Assembly: GCA_964057225.1 (NCBI GenBank)
Contig: OZ059900.1
Location: 14,461,638-14,525,637 of the forward strand
Length of the DNA stretch: 64,000 nucleotides
Direction of reading: 5' to 3'
Source of the DNA: Auanema rhodensis
Taxonomy: Eukaryota; Nematoda; Chromadorea; Rhabditida; Rhabditidae
The position numbers were made by a program, and so were the translations under genes. The stretch's first letter is position 1, and each line of letters opens with the position of its first letter. Below the pieces are notes generated by a model that was not told the DNA's origin, ran no database searches, and worked only from the letters and a program-made list of their open reading frames with translations. Shown one piece after another: positions 28,776 through 41,613 of this stretch.

Positions 28776-28847
28776 CTCCCCGGCCGGGAATTGAACCCGG
28801 GTCTCGCATGTGACAGACGCGGATACTCACCACTATACTACCGAGGA
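28776..28847 (-). tRNA. tRNA-Asp(GTC), class D
   Basis: Consensus gene body, unlike the class D copy at 14418. Confidence 0.96.
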
Positions 28848-29214
28848 TTGAATTTGCACTTAGAAACTTTCATTAAGAGTGTGAGTTTGAATTATAGTAG
28901 AAAAATAAAACACTGTCTCTAACATATCTTGATTCATGGCCTACTTTACTCAAAGAGCTAATTGAAGTTTGGTGTTAAAATGAACAATTGATTAACGCTG
29001 ACGTTCCGTTTTTTTTCATCGTAATTGAGATAGAACATTTAAATTAAATGGAAATGTTTAAAAATTTAGAAAAAAAACACAAGCTCAAATCACTTTTGAA
29101 AAAACAGAAAGTTTAAAACAACCTTTTTTCTAAAAATTATCTTTTTTATCCGACTTTTTGAAAAAAACAAAAATAGCATAACATTCAATAACGATGAATC
29201 AGAACAAAAACATT

Positions 29215-29286
29215 CTCCCCGGCCGGGAATTGAACCCGGGTCTCGCATGTGACAGACGCGGATACTCACCACTATACTACCGAGGA
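29215..29286 (-). tRNA. tRNA-Asp(GTC), class A
   Basis: Consensus gene body. Confidence 0.96.
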
Positions 29287-29652
29287 TTGAATTTGCACTT
29301 AGAGACTTTCATTAAGAGTGTGAGTTTGAAATATAGTAGAAAAATGAAACACTGTCTCTAACATATATTGATTTATGGCCTACTTTACTCAAAGAGCTAA
29401 TTGAAGTTTGGTTTTAAAATGAACAATTGATTAAAGCTGACGTTCCGTTTTTTTTCATCGTAATTGAGATAGAACATTCAAATTAAATAGAAATGTTTAA
29501 AAATTTAGAAAAAAACACAAGCTCAAATCACTTTTGAAAAAACAGAAAGTTTAAAACAACCTTTTTTCTAATAATTATCGTTTTTATCCGACTTTTTGAA
29601 GAAAACAAAAATAGCATAACATTCGATAACGATGAATCAGAACAAAAACATT

Positions 29653-29724
29653 CTCCCCGGCCGGGAATTGAACCCGGGTCTCGCATGTGACAGACGCGGA
29701 TACTCACCACTATACTACCGAGGA
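29653..29724 (-). tRNA. tRNA-Asp(GTC), class E
   Basis: Consensus gene body. Confidence 0.96.
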
Positions 29725-30091
29725 TTGAATTTGCACTTAGAAACTTTCATTAAGAGTGTGAGTTTGAATTAAAGTAGAAAAATGAAACACTGTCTCTAAC
29801 ATATCTTGATTCATGGCCTACTTTACTCAAAGAGCTAATTGAAGTTTGGTGTTAAAATGAACAATTGATTAACGCTGACGTTCCGTTTTTTTTCATCGTA
29901 ATTGAGATAGAACATTTAAATTAAATGGAAATGTTTAAAAATTTAGAAAAAAAACACAAGCTCAAATCACTTTTGAAAAAACAGAAAGTTTAAAACAACC
30001 TTTTTTCTAAAAATTATCTTTTTTATCCGACTTTTTGAAAAAAACAAAAATAGCATAACATTCAATAACGATGAATCAGAACAAAAACATT

Positions 30092-30163
30092 CTCCCCGGC
30101 CGGGAATTGAACCCGGGTCTCGCATGTGACAGACGCGGATACTCACCACTATACTACCGAGGA
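30092..30163 (-). tRNA. tRNA-Asp(GTC), class A
   Basis: Consensus gene body. Confidence 0.96.
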
Positions 30164-30530
30164 TTGAATTTGCACTAAGAAACTTTCATTAAGAGTGTGA
30201 GTTTGAAATATAGTAGAAAAATGAAACACTGTCTCTAACATATATTGATTTATGGCCTACTTTACTCAAAGAGCTAATTGAAGTTTGGTTTTAAAATGAA
30301 CAATTGATTAAAGCTGACGTTCCGTTTTTTTTCATCGTAATTGAGATAGAACATTTAAATTAAATAGAAATGTTTAAAAATTTAGAAAAAAAACACAAGC
30401 TCAAATCACTTTTGAAAAAACAGAAAATTTAAAACAACCTTTTTTCTCATAATTATCTTTTTTATCCGACTTTTTGAAAAAAACAAAAATAGCATAACAT
30501 TCAATAACGATGAATCAGAACAAAAACATT

Positions 30531-30602
30531 CTCCCCGGCCGGGAATTGAACCCGGGTCTCGCATGTGACAGACGCGGATACTCACCACTATACTACCGAG
30601 GA
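30531..30602 (-). tRNA. tRNA-Asp(GTC), class M
   Basis: Consensus gene body. Confidence 0.96.
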
Positions 30603-30969
30603 TTGAATTTGCACTTAGAAACTTTCATTAAGAGTGTGAGTTTGAATTATAGTAGAAAAATGAAACACTGTCTCTAACATATCTTGATTTATGGCCTACT
30701 TTACTCGAAGAGCTAATTGAAGTTTGGTGTTAGAATGAACAATTGATTAACGCTGACGTTTCATATTTTTTCATCGTAATTGAGATAGAACATTTAAATT
30801 AAATGGAAATGTTTAAGAATTTAGAAAAAAAACACAAGATCAAATCATTTTTGAAAAAACAGAAAGTTTAAAACAACCTTTTTTCTAATAATTATCTTTT
30901 TAATTCGACTTTTGGAAGAAAACAAAAATAGCAAAACATTCAATAACGATGAATCAGAACAAAAACATT

Positions 30970-31041
30970 CTCCCCGGCCGGGAATTGAACCCGGGTCTCG
31001 CATGTGACAGACGCGGATACTCACCACTATACTACCGAGGA
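30970..31041 (-). tRNA. tRNA-Asp(GTC), class L
   Basis: Consensus gene body. Confidence 0.96.
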
Positions 31042-31408
31042 TTGAATTTGCACTAAGAAACTTTCATTAAGAGTGTGAGTTTGAAATATAGTAGAAAAAT
31101 GAAACACTGTCTCTAACATATATTGATTTATGGCCTACTTTACTCAAAGAGCTAATTGAAGTTTGGTTTTAAAATGAACAATTGATTAAAGCTGACGTTC
31201 CGTTTTTTTTCATCGTAATTGAGATAGAACATTTAAATTAAATAGAAATGTTTAAAAATTTAGAAAAAAAACACAAGCTCAAATCACTTTTGAAAAAACA
31301 GAAAATTTAAAACAACCTTTTTTCTCATAATTATCTTTTTTATCCGACTTTTTGAAAAAAACAAAAATAGCATAACATTCAATAACGATGAATCAGAACA
31401 AAAACATT

Positions 31409-31480
31409 CTCCCCGGCCGGGAATTGAACCCGGGTCTCGCATGTGACAGACGCGGATACTCACCACTATACTACCGAGCA
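31409..31480 (-). tRNA. tRNA-Asp(GTC), variant copy, class M
   Basis: One change at the second base of the gene (C to G) breaks the second acceptor-stem pair; it may impair function. Confidence 0.9.
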
Positions 31481-31846
31481 TTGAGTTTGCACTTAGAAAC
31501 TTTCATTAAGAGTGTGAGTTTGAATTATAGTAGAAAAATGAAACACTGTCTCTAACATATCTTGATTTATGGCCTACTTTACTCAAAGAGCTAATTGAAG
31601 TTTGGTGTTAAAATGAACAATTGATTAAAGCTGACGTTCCGTTTTTTTTCATCGTAATTGAGATAGAATATTTAAATTAAATAGAAATGTTTAAAAATTT
31701 AGAAAAAAACACAAGCTCAAATCATTTTTGAAAAAACAGAAAGTTTAAAACAACCTTTTTTCTAATAATTATCTTTTTTATCCGACTTTTGGAAAGAAAC
31801 AAAAATAGCATAACATTCAATAACGATGAATCAGAACAAAAACATT

Positions 31847-31918
31847 CTCCCCGGCCGGGAATTGAACCCGGGTCTCGCATGTGACAGACGCGGATACTCA
31901 CCACTATACTACCGAGGA
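31847..31918 (-). tRNA. tRNA-Asp(GTC), class D
   Basis: Consensus gene body. Confidence 0.96.
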
Positions 31919-32285
31919 TTGAATTTGCACTTAGAAACTTTCATTAAGAGTGTGAGTTTGAATTATAGTAGAAAAATGAAACACTGTCTCTAACATATCT
32001 TGATTCATGGCCTACTTTACTCAAAGAGCTAATTGAAGTTTGGTGTTAAAATGAACAATTGATTAACGCTGACGTTCCGTTTTTTTTCATCGTAATTGAG
32101 ATAGAACATTTAAATTAAATGGAAATGTTTAAAAATTTAGAAAAAAAACACAAGCTCAAATCACTTTTGAAAAAACAGAAAATTTAAAACAACCTTTTTT
32201 CTCATAATTATCTTTTTTATCCGACTTTTTGAAAAAAACAAAAATAGCATAACATTCAATAACGATGAATCAGAACAAAAACATT

Positions 32286-32357
32286 CTCCCCGGCCGGGAA
32301 TTGAACCCGGGTCTCGCATGTGACAGACGCGGATACTCACCACTATACTACCGAGGA
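32286..32357 (-). tRNA. tRNA-Asp(GTC), class M
   Basis: Consensus gene body. Confidence 0.96.
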
Positions 32358-32723
32358 TTGAGTTTGCACTTAGAAACTTTCATTAAGAGTGTGAGTTTGA
32401 ATTATAGTAGAAAAATGAAACACTGTCTCTAACATATCTTGATTTATGGCCTACTTTACTCAAAGAGCTAATTGAAGTTTGGTGTTAAAATGAACAATTG
32501 ATTAAAGCTGACGTTCCGTTTTTTTTCATCGTAATTGAGATAGAATATTTAAATTAAATAGAAATGTTTAAAAATTTAGAAAAAAACACAAGCTCAAATC
32601 ATTTTTGAAAAAACAGAAAGTTTAAAACAACCTTTTTTCTAATAATTATCTTTTTTATCCGACTTTTGGAAAGAAACAAAAATAGCATAACATTCAATAA
32701 CGATGAATCAGAACAAAAACATT

Positions 32724-32795
32724 CTCCCCGGCCGGGAATTGAACCCGGGTCTCGCATGTGACAGACGCGGATACTCACCACTATACTACCGAGGA
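32724..32795 (-). tRNA. tRNA-Asp(GTC), class D
   Basis: Consensus gene body. Confidence 0.96.
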
Positions 32796-33162
32796 TTGAA
32801 TTTGCACTTAGAAACTTTCATTAAGAGTGTGAGTTTGAATTATAGTAGAAAAATAAAACACTGTCTCTAACATATCTTGATTCATGGCCTACTTTACTCA
32901 AAGAGCTAATTGAAGTTTGGTGTTAAAATGAACAATTGATTAACGCTGACGTTCCGTTTTTTTTCATCGTAATTGAGATAGAACATTTAAATTAAATGGA
33001 AATGTTTAAAAATTTAGAAAAAAAACACAAGCTCAAATCACTTTTGAAAAAACAGAAAGTTTAAAACAACCTTTTTTCTAAAAATTATCTTTTTTATCCG
33101 ACTTTTTGAAAAAAACAAAAATAGCATAACATTCAATAACGATGAATCAGAACAAAAACATT

Positions 33163-33234
33163 CTCCCCGGCCGGGAATTGAACCCGGGTCTCGCATGTGA
33201 CAGACGCGGATACTCACCACTATACTACCGAGGA
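33163..33234 (-). tRNA. tRNA-Asp(GTC), class A
   Basis: Consensus gene body. Confidence 0.96.
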
Positions 33235-33611
33235 TTGAATTTGCACTTAGAAACTTTCATTAAGAGTGTGAGTTTGAATTATAGTAGAAAAATAAAACAC
33301 TGTCTCTAACATATCTTGATTCATGGCCTACTTCACTCAAAGAGCTAATTGAAGTTTGGTGTTAGAATGAACAATTGATTAAAGCTGACGTTTCAATTTT
33401 TTTCATCGTAATTGAGATAGAACATTTAAATTAAATGGAAATGTTTAACAATTTAGAAAAAAAACACAAGCTCAAATCATTTTTGAAAAAACAGAAAGTT
33501 TAAAACAACCTTTTTTCTAATAATTATCTTTTTAATTCGACTTTTGGAAGAAAACAAAAATAGCATAACATTCAATAACATTCAATAACGATGAATCAGA
33601 ACAAAAACATT

Positions 33612-33683
33612 CTCCCAGGCCGGGAATTGAACCCGGGTCTCGCATGTGACAGACGCGGATACTCACCACTATACTACCGAGGA
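33612..33683 (-). tRNA. tRNA-Asp(GTC), variant copy, class X
   Basis: One change in the 3' acceptor strand (G to T) gives a C-U mismatch. A solo LTR lies 71 bp upstream. Its duplicate at 41471 has the consensus gene. Confidence 0.9.
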
Positions 33684-33754
33684 TTGAATTTGCACTTAGA
33701 AACTTTCATTAAGAGTGTGAGTTTGAAATATAGTAGAAAAATGAAACACTGTCT

Positions 33755-34140
33755 TGTTCCATACATAACTTATAGAGAAGGCGGTTGACTACGTGAACCG
33801 ACTTTAGTTTAATCAAATAAAATAAGAAACTAGAATTCGAAAGCTTTTTAGAAAAGATTCCACGGAATAAGGTGGAACGTAATTCTTTTTATACAAATTC
33901 ATTCACTTTTTACATTCTATAGTTTGCTATATAAACCCGTAGAAAACACACTAAAGGAGATCTTCTATCATGTAGTTTTAGACTTTAACTTTACTTGTTT
34001 GTAGTTTATAACAATTCCTATTGTAGTTTTCTCTATATAATAAAACGGTTGCTAATTTAACTACTTGTTGAACAATGAAACCCTTGCACAAAATCCATCT
34101 GAAAACCCTAGTCGGAACCCTAGGGCAATCAAATGGAACG
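33755..34140 (+). mobile_element. Solo LTR of a Gypsy-class element, copy 1
   Basis: 386 bp starting TGTTCCATA and ending TGGAACG, the same style of ends as the Gypsy-1 and Gypsy-3 LTRs, flanked by a 4-bp duplication GTCT (33751-33754, 34141-34144). It carries CTATATAAAC at 33928-33937 and AATAAA at 34039-34044, so it reads on the plus strand. Internal sequence is absent, as expected after LTR-LTR recombination. Confidence 0.9.
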
Positions 34141-34437
34141 GTCTCTAACATATATTGATTTATGGCCTACTTTACTCAAAGAGCTAATTGAAGTTTGGTT
34201 TTAAAATGAACAATTGATTAAAGCTGACGTTCCGTTTTTTTTCATCGTAATTGAGATAGAACATTTAAATTAAATAGAAATGTTTAAAAATTTAGAAAAA
34301 AACACAAGCTCAAATCACTTTTGAAAAAACAGAAAGTTTAAAACAACCTTTTTTCTAATAATTATCGTTTTTCCGACTTTTTGAAGAAAACAAAAATAGC
34401 ATAACATTCAATAACGATGAATCAGAACAAAAACATT

Positions 34438-34509
34438 CTCCCCGGCCGGGAATTGAACCCGGGTCTCGCATGTGACAGACGCGGATACTCACCACTATAC
34501 TACCGAGGA
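34438..34509 (-). tRNA. tRNA-Asp(GTC), class Y
   Basis: Consensus gene body; the spacer lacks 2 bp relative to class E. Confidence 0.96.
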
Positions 34510-34875
34510 TTGAATTTGCACTTAGAAACTTTCATTAAGAGTGTGAGTTTGAATTAAAGTAGAAAAATGAAACACTGTCTCTAACATATCTTGATTTATG
34601 GCCTACTTTACTCAAAGAGCTAATTGAAGTTTGGTGTTACAATGAACAATTGATTAACGCTGACGTTCCATTTTTTTTCATCGTAATTGAGATAGAATAC
34701 TTAAATTGAATGGTAATGTTTAAAAATTTAGAAAATATCACAAGCTCAAATCATTTTTGAAAAAACAGAAAGTTTAAAATAACCTTTTTTCTAATAATTA
34801 TCTTTTTAATTCGACTTTTGGAAGAAAACAAAAATAGCATAACATTCAATAACGATGAATCAGAACAAAAACATT

Positions 34876-34947
34876 CTCCCCGGCCGGGAATTGAACCCGG
34901 GTCTCGCATGTGACAGACGCGGATACTCACCACTATACTACCGAGGA
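34876..34947 (-). tRNA. tRNA-Asp(GTC), class C
   Basis: Consensus gene body. Confidence 0.96.
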
Positions 34948-35314
34948 TTGAATTTGCACTTAGAAACTTTCATTAAGAGTGTGAGTTTGAATTAAAGTAG
35001 AAAAATGAAACACTGTCTCTAAGATATCTTGATTTATGGCCTACTTTACTCAAAGAGCTAATTGAAGTTTGGTGTTAAAATGAACAATTGATTAAAGCTG
35101 ACGTTCCGTTTTTTTTCATCGTAATTGAGATAGAATATTTAAATTAAATAGAAATGTTTAAAAATTTAGAAAAAAAACACAAGCTCAAATCACTTTTGAA
35201 AAAACAGAAAGTTTAAAACAACCTTTTTTCTAAAAATTATCTTTTTTATCCGACTTTTTGAAAAAAACAAAAATAGCATAACATTCAATAACGATGAATC
35301 AGAACAAAAACATT

Positions 35315-35386
35315 CTCCCCGGCCGGGAATTGAACCCGGGTCTCGCATGTGACAGACGCGGATACTCACCACTATACTACCGAGGA
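35315..35386 (-). tRNA. tRNA-Asp(GTC), class A
   Basis: Consensus gene body. Confidence 0.96.
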
Positions 35387-35753
35387 TTGAATTTGCACTT
35401 AGAAACTTTCATTAAGAGTGTGAGTTTGAATTATAGTAGAAAAATGAAACACTGTCTCTAACATATCTTGATTTATGGCCTACTTTACTCGAAGAGCTAA
35501 TTGAAGTTTGGTGTTAGAATGAACAATTGATTAACGCTGACGTTTCAATTTTTTTCATCGTAATTGAGATAGAACATTTAAATTAAATGGAAATGTTTAA
35601 GAATTTAGAAAAAAAACACAAGCTCAAATCACTTTTGAAAAAACAGAAAGTTTAAAATAACCTTTTTTCTAATAATTATCTTTTTAATTCTACTTTTGGA
35701 AGAAAACAAAAATAGCATAACATTCAATAACGATGAATCAGAACAAAAACATT

Positions 35754-35825
35754 CTCCCCGGCCGGGAATTGAACCCGGGTCTCGCATGTGACAGACGCGG
35801 ATACTCACCACTATACTACCGAGGA
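35754..35825 (-). tRNA. tRNA-Asp(GTC), class C
   Basis: Consensus gene body. Confidence 0.96.
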
Positions 35826-36192
35826 TTGAATTTGCACTTAGAAACTTTCATTAAGAGTGTGAGTTTGAATTATAGTAGAAAAATGAAACACTGTCTCTAA
35901 GATATCTTGATTTATGGCCTACTTTACTCAAAGAGCTAATTGAAGTTTGGTGTTAAAATGAACAATTGATTAAAGCTGACGTTCCGTTTTTTTTCATCGT
36001 AATTGAGATAGAATATTTAAATTAAATAGAAATGTTTAAAAATTTAGAAAAAAAACACAAGCTCAAATCACTTTTGAAAAAACAGAAAGTTTAAAACAAC
36101 CTTTTTTCTAATAATTATCTTTTTAATTCGACTTTTGGAAGAAAACAAAAATAGCATAACATTCAATAACGATGAATCAGAACAAAAACATT

Positions 36193-36264
36193 CTCCCCGG
36201 CCGGGAATTGAACCCGGGTCTCGCATGTGACAGACGCGGATACTCACCACTATACTACCGAGGA
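36193..36264 (-). tRNA. tRNA-Asp(GTC), class C
   Basis: Consensus gene body. Confidence 0.96.
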
Positions 36265-36631
36265 TTGAATTTGCACTTAGAAACTTTCATTAAGAGTGTG
36301 AGTTTGAATTATAGTAGAAAAATGAAACACTGTCTCTAACATATCTTGATTTATGGCCTACTTTACTCAAAGAGCTAATTGAAGTTTGGTGTTAGTATGA
36401 ACAATTGATTAACGCTGACGTTTCAATTTTTTTCATTGTAATTGAGATAGAACATTTAAATTAAATGGAAATGTTTAAGAATTTAGAAAAAAAACACAAG
36501 CTCAAATCACTTTCGAAAAAACAGAAAGTTTAAAACAACCTTTTTTCTAAAAATTATCTTTTTTATCCGACTTTTTGAAAAAAACAAAAATAGCATAACA
36601 TTCAATAACGATGAATCAGAACAAAAACATT

Positions 36632-36703
36632 CTCCCCGGCCGGGAATTGAACCCGGGTCTCGCATGTGACAGACGCGGATACTCACCACTATACTACCGA
36701 GGA
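36632..36703 (-). tRNA. tRNA-Asp(GTC), class A
   Basis: Consensus gene body; the spacer carries a TTTCGAAA variant shared with the 38388 unit. Confidence 0.96.
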
Positions 36704-37070
36704 TTGAATTTGCACTTAGAAACTTTCATTAAGAGTGTGAGTTTGAATTATAGTAGAAAAATGAAACACTGTCTCTAACATATCTTGATTTATGGCCTAC
36801 TTTACTCGAAGAGCTAATTGAAGTTTGGTGTTAGAATGAACAATTGATTAACGCTGACGTTTCAATTTTTTTCATCGTAATTGAGATAGAACATTTAAAT
36901 TAAATGGAAATGTTTAAGAATTTAGAAAAAAAACACAAGATCAAATCATTTTTGAAAAAACAGAAAGTTTAAAACAACCTTTTTTCTAATAATTATCTTT
37001 TTTATCCGACTTTTTGAAAAAAACAAAAATAGCATAACATTCAATAACGATGAATCAGAACAAAAACATT

Positions 37071-37142
37071 CTCCCCGGCCGGGAATTGAACCCGGGTCTC
37101 GCATGTGACAGACGCGGATACTCACCACTATACTACCGAGGA
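37071..37142 (-). tRNA. tRNA-Asp(GTC), class I
   Basis: Consensus gene body. Confidence 0.96.
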
Positions 37143-37509
37143 TTGAATTTGCACTTAGAAACTTTCATTAAGAGTGTGAGTTTGAATTATAGTAGAAAAA
37201 TGAAACACTGTCTCTAACATATCTTGATTTATGGCCTACTTCACTCGAAGAGCTAATTGAAGTTTGGTGTTAGAATGAACAATTGATTAACGCTGACGTT
37301 TCAATTTTTTTCATCGTAATTGAGATAGAACATTTAAATTAAATGGAAATGTTTAAGAATTTAGAAAAAAAACACAAGCTCAAATCACTTTTGAAAAAAC
37401 AGAAAGTTTAAAATAACCTTTTTTCTAATAATTATCTTTTTAATTCTACTTTTGGAAGAAAACAAAAATAGCATAACATTCAATAACGATGAATCAGAAC
37501 AAAAACATT

Positions 37510-37581
37510 CTCCCCGGCCGGGAATTGAACCCGGGTCTCGCATGTGACAGACGCGGATACTCACCACTATACTACCGAGGA
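37510..37581 (-). tRNA. tRNA-Asp(GTC), class C
   Basis: Consensus gene body. Confidence 0.96.
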
Positions 37582-37948
37582 TTGAATTTGCACTTAGAAA
37601 CTTTCATTAAGAGTGTGAGTTTGAATTATAGTAGAAAAATGAAACACTGTCTCTAAGATATCTTGATTTATGGCCTACTTTACTCAAAGAGCTAATTGAA
37701 GTTTGGTGTTAAAATGAACAATTGATTAAAGCTGACGTTCCGTTTTTTTTCATCGTAATTGAGATAGAATATTTAAATTAAATAGAAATGTTTAAAAATT
37801 TAGAAAAAAAACACAAGCTCAAATCACTTTTGAAAAAACAGAAAGTTTAAAACAACCTTTTTTCTAATAATTATCTTTTTAATTCGACTTTTGGAAGAAA
37901 ACAAAAATAGCATAACATTCAATAACGATGAATCAGAACAAAAACATT

Positions 37949-38020
37949 CTCCCCGGCCGGGAATTGAACCCGGGTCTCGCATGTGACAGACGCGGATACT
38001 CACCACTATACTACCGAGGA
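37949..38020 (-). tRNA. tRNA-Asp(GTC), class C
   Basis: Consensus gene body. Confidence 0.96.
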
Positions 38021-38387
38021 TTGAATTTGCACTTAGAAACTTTCATTAAGAGTGTGAGTTTGAATTATAGTAGAAAAATGAAACACTGTCTCTAACATAT
38101 CTTGATTTATGGCCTACTTTACTCAAAGAGCTAATTGAAGTTTGGTGTTAGTATGAACAATTGATTAACGCTGACGTTTCAATTTTTTTCATTGTAATTG
38201 AGATAGAACATTTAAATTAAATGGAAATGTTTAAGAATTTAGAAAAAAAACACAAGCTCAAATCACTTTCGAAAAAACAGAAAGTTTAAAACAACCTTTT
38301 TTCTAAAAATTATCTTTTTTATCCGACTTTTTAAAAAAAACAAAAATAGCATAACATTCAATAACGATGAATCAGAACAAAAACATT

Positions 38388-38459
38388 CTCCCCGGCCGGG
38401 AATTGAACCCGGGTCTCGCATGTGACAGACGCGGATACTCACCACTATACTACCGAGGA
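38388..38459 (-). tRNA. tRNA-Asp(GTC), class A
   Basis: Consensus gene body. Confidence 0.96.
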
Positions 38460-38826
38460 TTGAATTTGCACTTAGAAACTTTCATTAAGAGTGTGAGTTT
38501 GAATTATAGTAGAAAAATGAAACACTGTCTCTAACATATCTTGATTCATGGCCTACTTTACTCAAAGAGCTAATTGAAGTTTGGTGTTAAAATGAACAAT
38601 TGATTAACGCTGACGTTGCGTTTTTTTTCATCGTAATTGAGATAGAACATTTAAATTAAATGGAAATGTTTAAAAATTTAGAAAAAAAACACAAGCTCAA
38701 ATCACTTTTGAAAAAACAGAAAATTTAAAACAACCTTTTTTCTCATAATTATCTTTTTTATCCGACTTTTTGAAAAAAACAAAAATAGCATAACATTCAA
38801 TAACGATGAATCAGAACAAAAACATT

Positions 38827-38898
38827 CTCCCCGGCCGGGAATTGAACCCGGGTCTCGCATGTGACAGACGCGGATACTCACCACTATACTACCGAGGA
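38827..38898 (-). tRNA. tRNA-Asp(GTC), class M
   Basis: Consensus gene body. Confidence 0.96.
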
Positions 38899-39265
38899 TT
38901 GAATTTGCACTTAGAAACTTTCATTAAGAGTGTGAGTTTGAATTATAGTAGAAAAATGAAACACTGTCTCTAACATATCTTGATTTATGGCCTACTTTAC
39001 TCGAAGAGCTAATTGAAGTTTGGTGTTAGAATGAACAATTGATTAACGCTGACGTTTCAATTTTTTTCATCGTAATTGAGATAGAACATTTAAATTAAAT
39101 GGAAATGTTTAAGAATTTAGAAAAAAAACACAAGATCAAATCATTTTTGAAAAAACAGAAAGTTTAAAACAACCTTTTTTCTAATAATTATCTTTTTTAT
39201 CCGACTTTTTGAAAAAAACAAAAATAGCATAACATTCAATAACGATGAATCAGAACAAAAACATT

Positions 39266-39337
39266 CTCCCCGGCCGGGAATTGAACCCGGGTCTCGCATG
39301 TGACAGACGCGGATACTCACCACTATACTACCGAGGA
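39266..39337 (-). tRNA. tRNA-Asp(GTC), class I
   Basis: Consensus gene body. Confidence 0.96.
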
Positions 39338-39704
39338 TTGAATTTGCACTTAGAAACTTTCATTAAGAGTGTGAGTTTGAATTATAGTAGAAAAATGAAA
39401 CACTGTCTCTAACATATCTTGATTCATGGCCTACTTTACTCAAAGAGCTAATTGAAGTTTGGTGTTAAAATGAACAATTGATTAACGCTGACGTTGCGTT
39501 TTTTTTCATCGTAATTGAGATAGAACATTTAAATTAAATGGAAATGTTTAAAAATTTAGAAAAAAAACACAAGCTCAAATCACTTTTGAAAAAACAGAAA
39601 ATTTAAAACAACCTTTTTTCTCATAATTATCTTTTTTATCCGACTTTTTGAAAAAAACAAAAATAGCATAACATTCAATAACGATGAATCAGAACAAAAA
39701 CATT

Positions 39705-39776
39705 CTCCCCGGCCGGGAATTGAACCCGGGTCTCGCATGTGACAGACGCGGATACTCACCACTATACTACCGAGGA
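39705..39776 (-). tRNA. tRNA-Asp(GTC), class M
   Basis: Consensus gene body. Confidence 0.96.
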
Positions 39777-40143
39777 TTGAATTTGCACTTAGAAACTTTC
39801 ATTAAGAGTGTGAGTTTGAATTATAGTAGAAAAATGAAACACTGTCTCTAACATATCTTGATTTATGGCCTACTTTACTCGAAGAGCTAATTGAAGTTTG
39901 GTGTTAGAATGAACAATTGATTAACGCTGAAGTTTCAATTTTTTTCATCGTAATTGAGATAGAACATTTAAATTAAATGGAAATGTTTAAGAATTTAGAA
40001 AAAAAACACAAGATCAAATCATTTTTGAAAAAACAGAAAGTTTAAAACAACCTTTTTTCTAATAATTATCTTTTTAATTCGACTTTTGGAAGAAAACAAA
40101 AATAGCAAAACATTCAATAACGATGAATCAGAACAAAAACATT

Positions 40144-40215
40144 CTCCCCGGCCGGGAATTGAACCCGGGTCTCGCATGTGACAGACGCGGATACTCACCA
40201 CTATACTACCGAGGA
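40144..40215 (-). tRNA. tRNA-Asp(GTC), class L
   Basis: Consensus gene body. Confidence 0.96.
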
Positions 40216-40582
40216 TTGAATTTGCACTTAGAAACTTTCATTAAGAGTGTGAGTTTGAATTATAGTAGAAAAATGAAACACTGTCTCTAACATATCTTGA
40301 TTTATGGCCTACTTTACTCAAAGAGCTAATTGAAGTTTGGTGTTAAAATGAACAATTGATTAACGCTGACGTTCCGTTTTTTTTCATCGTAATTGAGATA
40401 GAACATTTAAATTAAATGGAAATGTTTAAAAATTTAGAAAAAAAACACAAGCTCAAATCACTTTTGAAAAAACAGAAAATTTAAAACAACCTTTTTTCTC
40501 ATAATTATCTTTTTTATCCGACTTTTTGAAAAAAACAAAAATAGCATAACATTCAATAACGATGAATCAGAACAAAAACATT

Positions 40583-40654
40583 CTCCCCGGCCGGGAATTG
40601 AACCCGGGTCTCGCATGTGACAGACGCGGATACTCACCACTATACTACCGAGGA
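40583..40654 (-). tRNA. tRNA-Asp(GTC), class M
   Basis: Consensus gene body. Confidence 0.96.
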
Positions 40655-41021
40655 TTGAATTTGCACTTAGAAACTTTCATTAAGAGTGTGAGTTTGAATT
40701 ATAGTAGAAAAATGAAACACTGTCTCTAACATATCTTGATTTATGGCCTACTTTACTCGAAGAGCTAATTGAAGTTTGGTGTTAGAATGAACAATTGATT
40801 AACGCTGACGTTTCATATTTTTTCATCGTAATTGAGATAGAACATTTAAATTAAATGGAAATGTTTAAGAATTTAGAAAAAAAACACAAGATCAAATCAT
40901 TTTTGAAAAAACAGAAAGTTTAAAACAACCTTTTTTCTAATAATTATCTTTTTAATTCGACTTTTGGAAGAAAACAAAAATAGCAAAACATTCAATAACG
41001 ATGAATCAGAACAAAAACATT

Positions 41022-41093
41022 CTCCCCGGCCGGGAATTGAACCCGGGTCTCGCATGTGACAGACGCGGATACTCACCACTATACTACCGAGGA
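41022..41093 (-). tRNA. tRNA-Asp(GTC), class L
   Basis: Consensus gene body. Confidence 0.96.
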
Positions 41094-41470
41094 TTGAATT
41101 TGCACTTAGAAACTTTCATTAAGAGTGTGAGTTTGAATTATAGTAGAAAAATGAAACACTGTCTCTAACATATCTTGATTTATGGCCTACTTTACTCAAA
41201 GAGCTAATTGAAGTTTGGTGTTAGAATGAACAATTGATTAAAGCTGACGTTTCAATTTTTTTCATCGTAATTGAGATAGAACATTTAAATTAAATGGAAA
41301 TGTTTAACAATTTAGAAAAAAAACACAAGCTCAAATCATTTTTGAAAAAACAGAAAGTTTAAAACAACCTTTTTTCTAATAATTATCTTTTTAATTCGAC
41401 TTTTGGAAGAAAACAAAAATAGCATAACATTCAATAACATTCAATAACGATGAATCAGAACAAAAACATT

Positions 41471-41542
41471 CTCCCCGGCCGGGAATTGAACCCGGGTCTC
41501 GCATGTGACAGACGCGGATACTCACCACTATACTACCGAGGA
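41471..41542 (-). tRNA. tRNA-Asp(GTC), class X
   Basis: Consensus gene body; shares the extra ATTCAATAAC with the 33612 unit. Confidence 0.96.
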
Positions 41543-41613
41543 TTGAATTTGCACTTAGAAACTTTCATTAAGAGTGTGAGTTTGAAATATAGTAGAAAAA
41601 TGAAACACTGTCT

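Larger units (their letters stand above)
27346..33754 (-). repeat. tRNA-Asp tandem array, segment B (15 genes)
   Basis: Continuation of the array on the far side of BEL-2, from the AAAAC duplication to the GTCT duplication (33751-33754) of the first solo LTR. Spacer classes alternate, with runs such as M-D-M-D, showing unit-level duplication. Confidence 0.97.
34141..41613 (-). repeat. tRNA-Asp tandem array, segment C (17 genes)
   Basis: Array between the two solo LTRs. Together with one LTR it forms a 7,859-bp block; the units on both sides of each LTR (X before, Y then C after) are duplicates. Inside it, a run of C, C, A units at 35754-36703 recurs at 37510-38459, spaced 1,756 bp (four units). 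Confidence 0.97.

Noticed and set aside
33591..33788. Plus-strand 65-codon frame near each solo LTR (also 41450-41647)
   Set aside because: Antisense reading of tRNA plus spacer running into the LTR.
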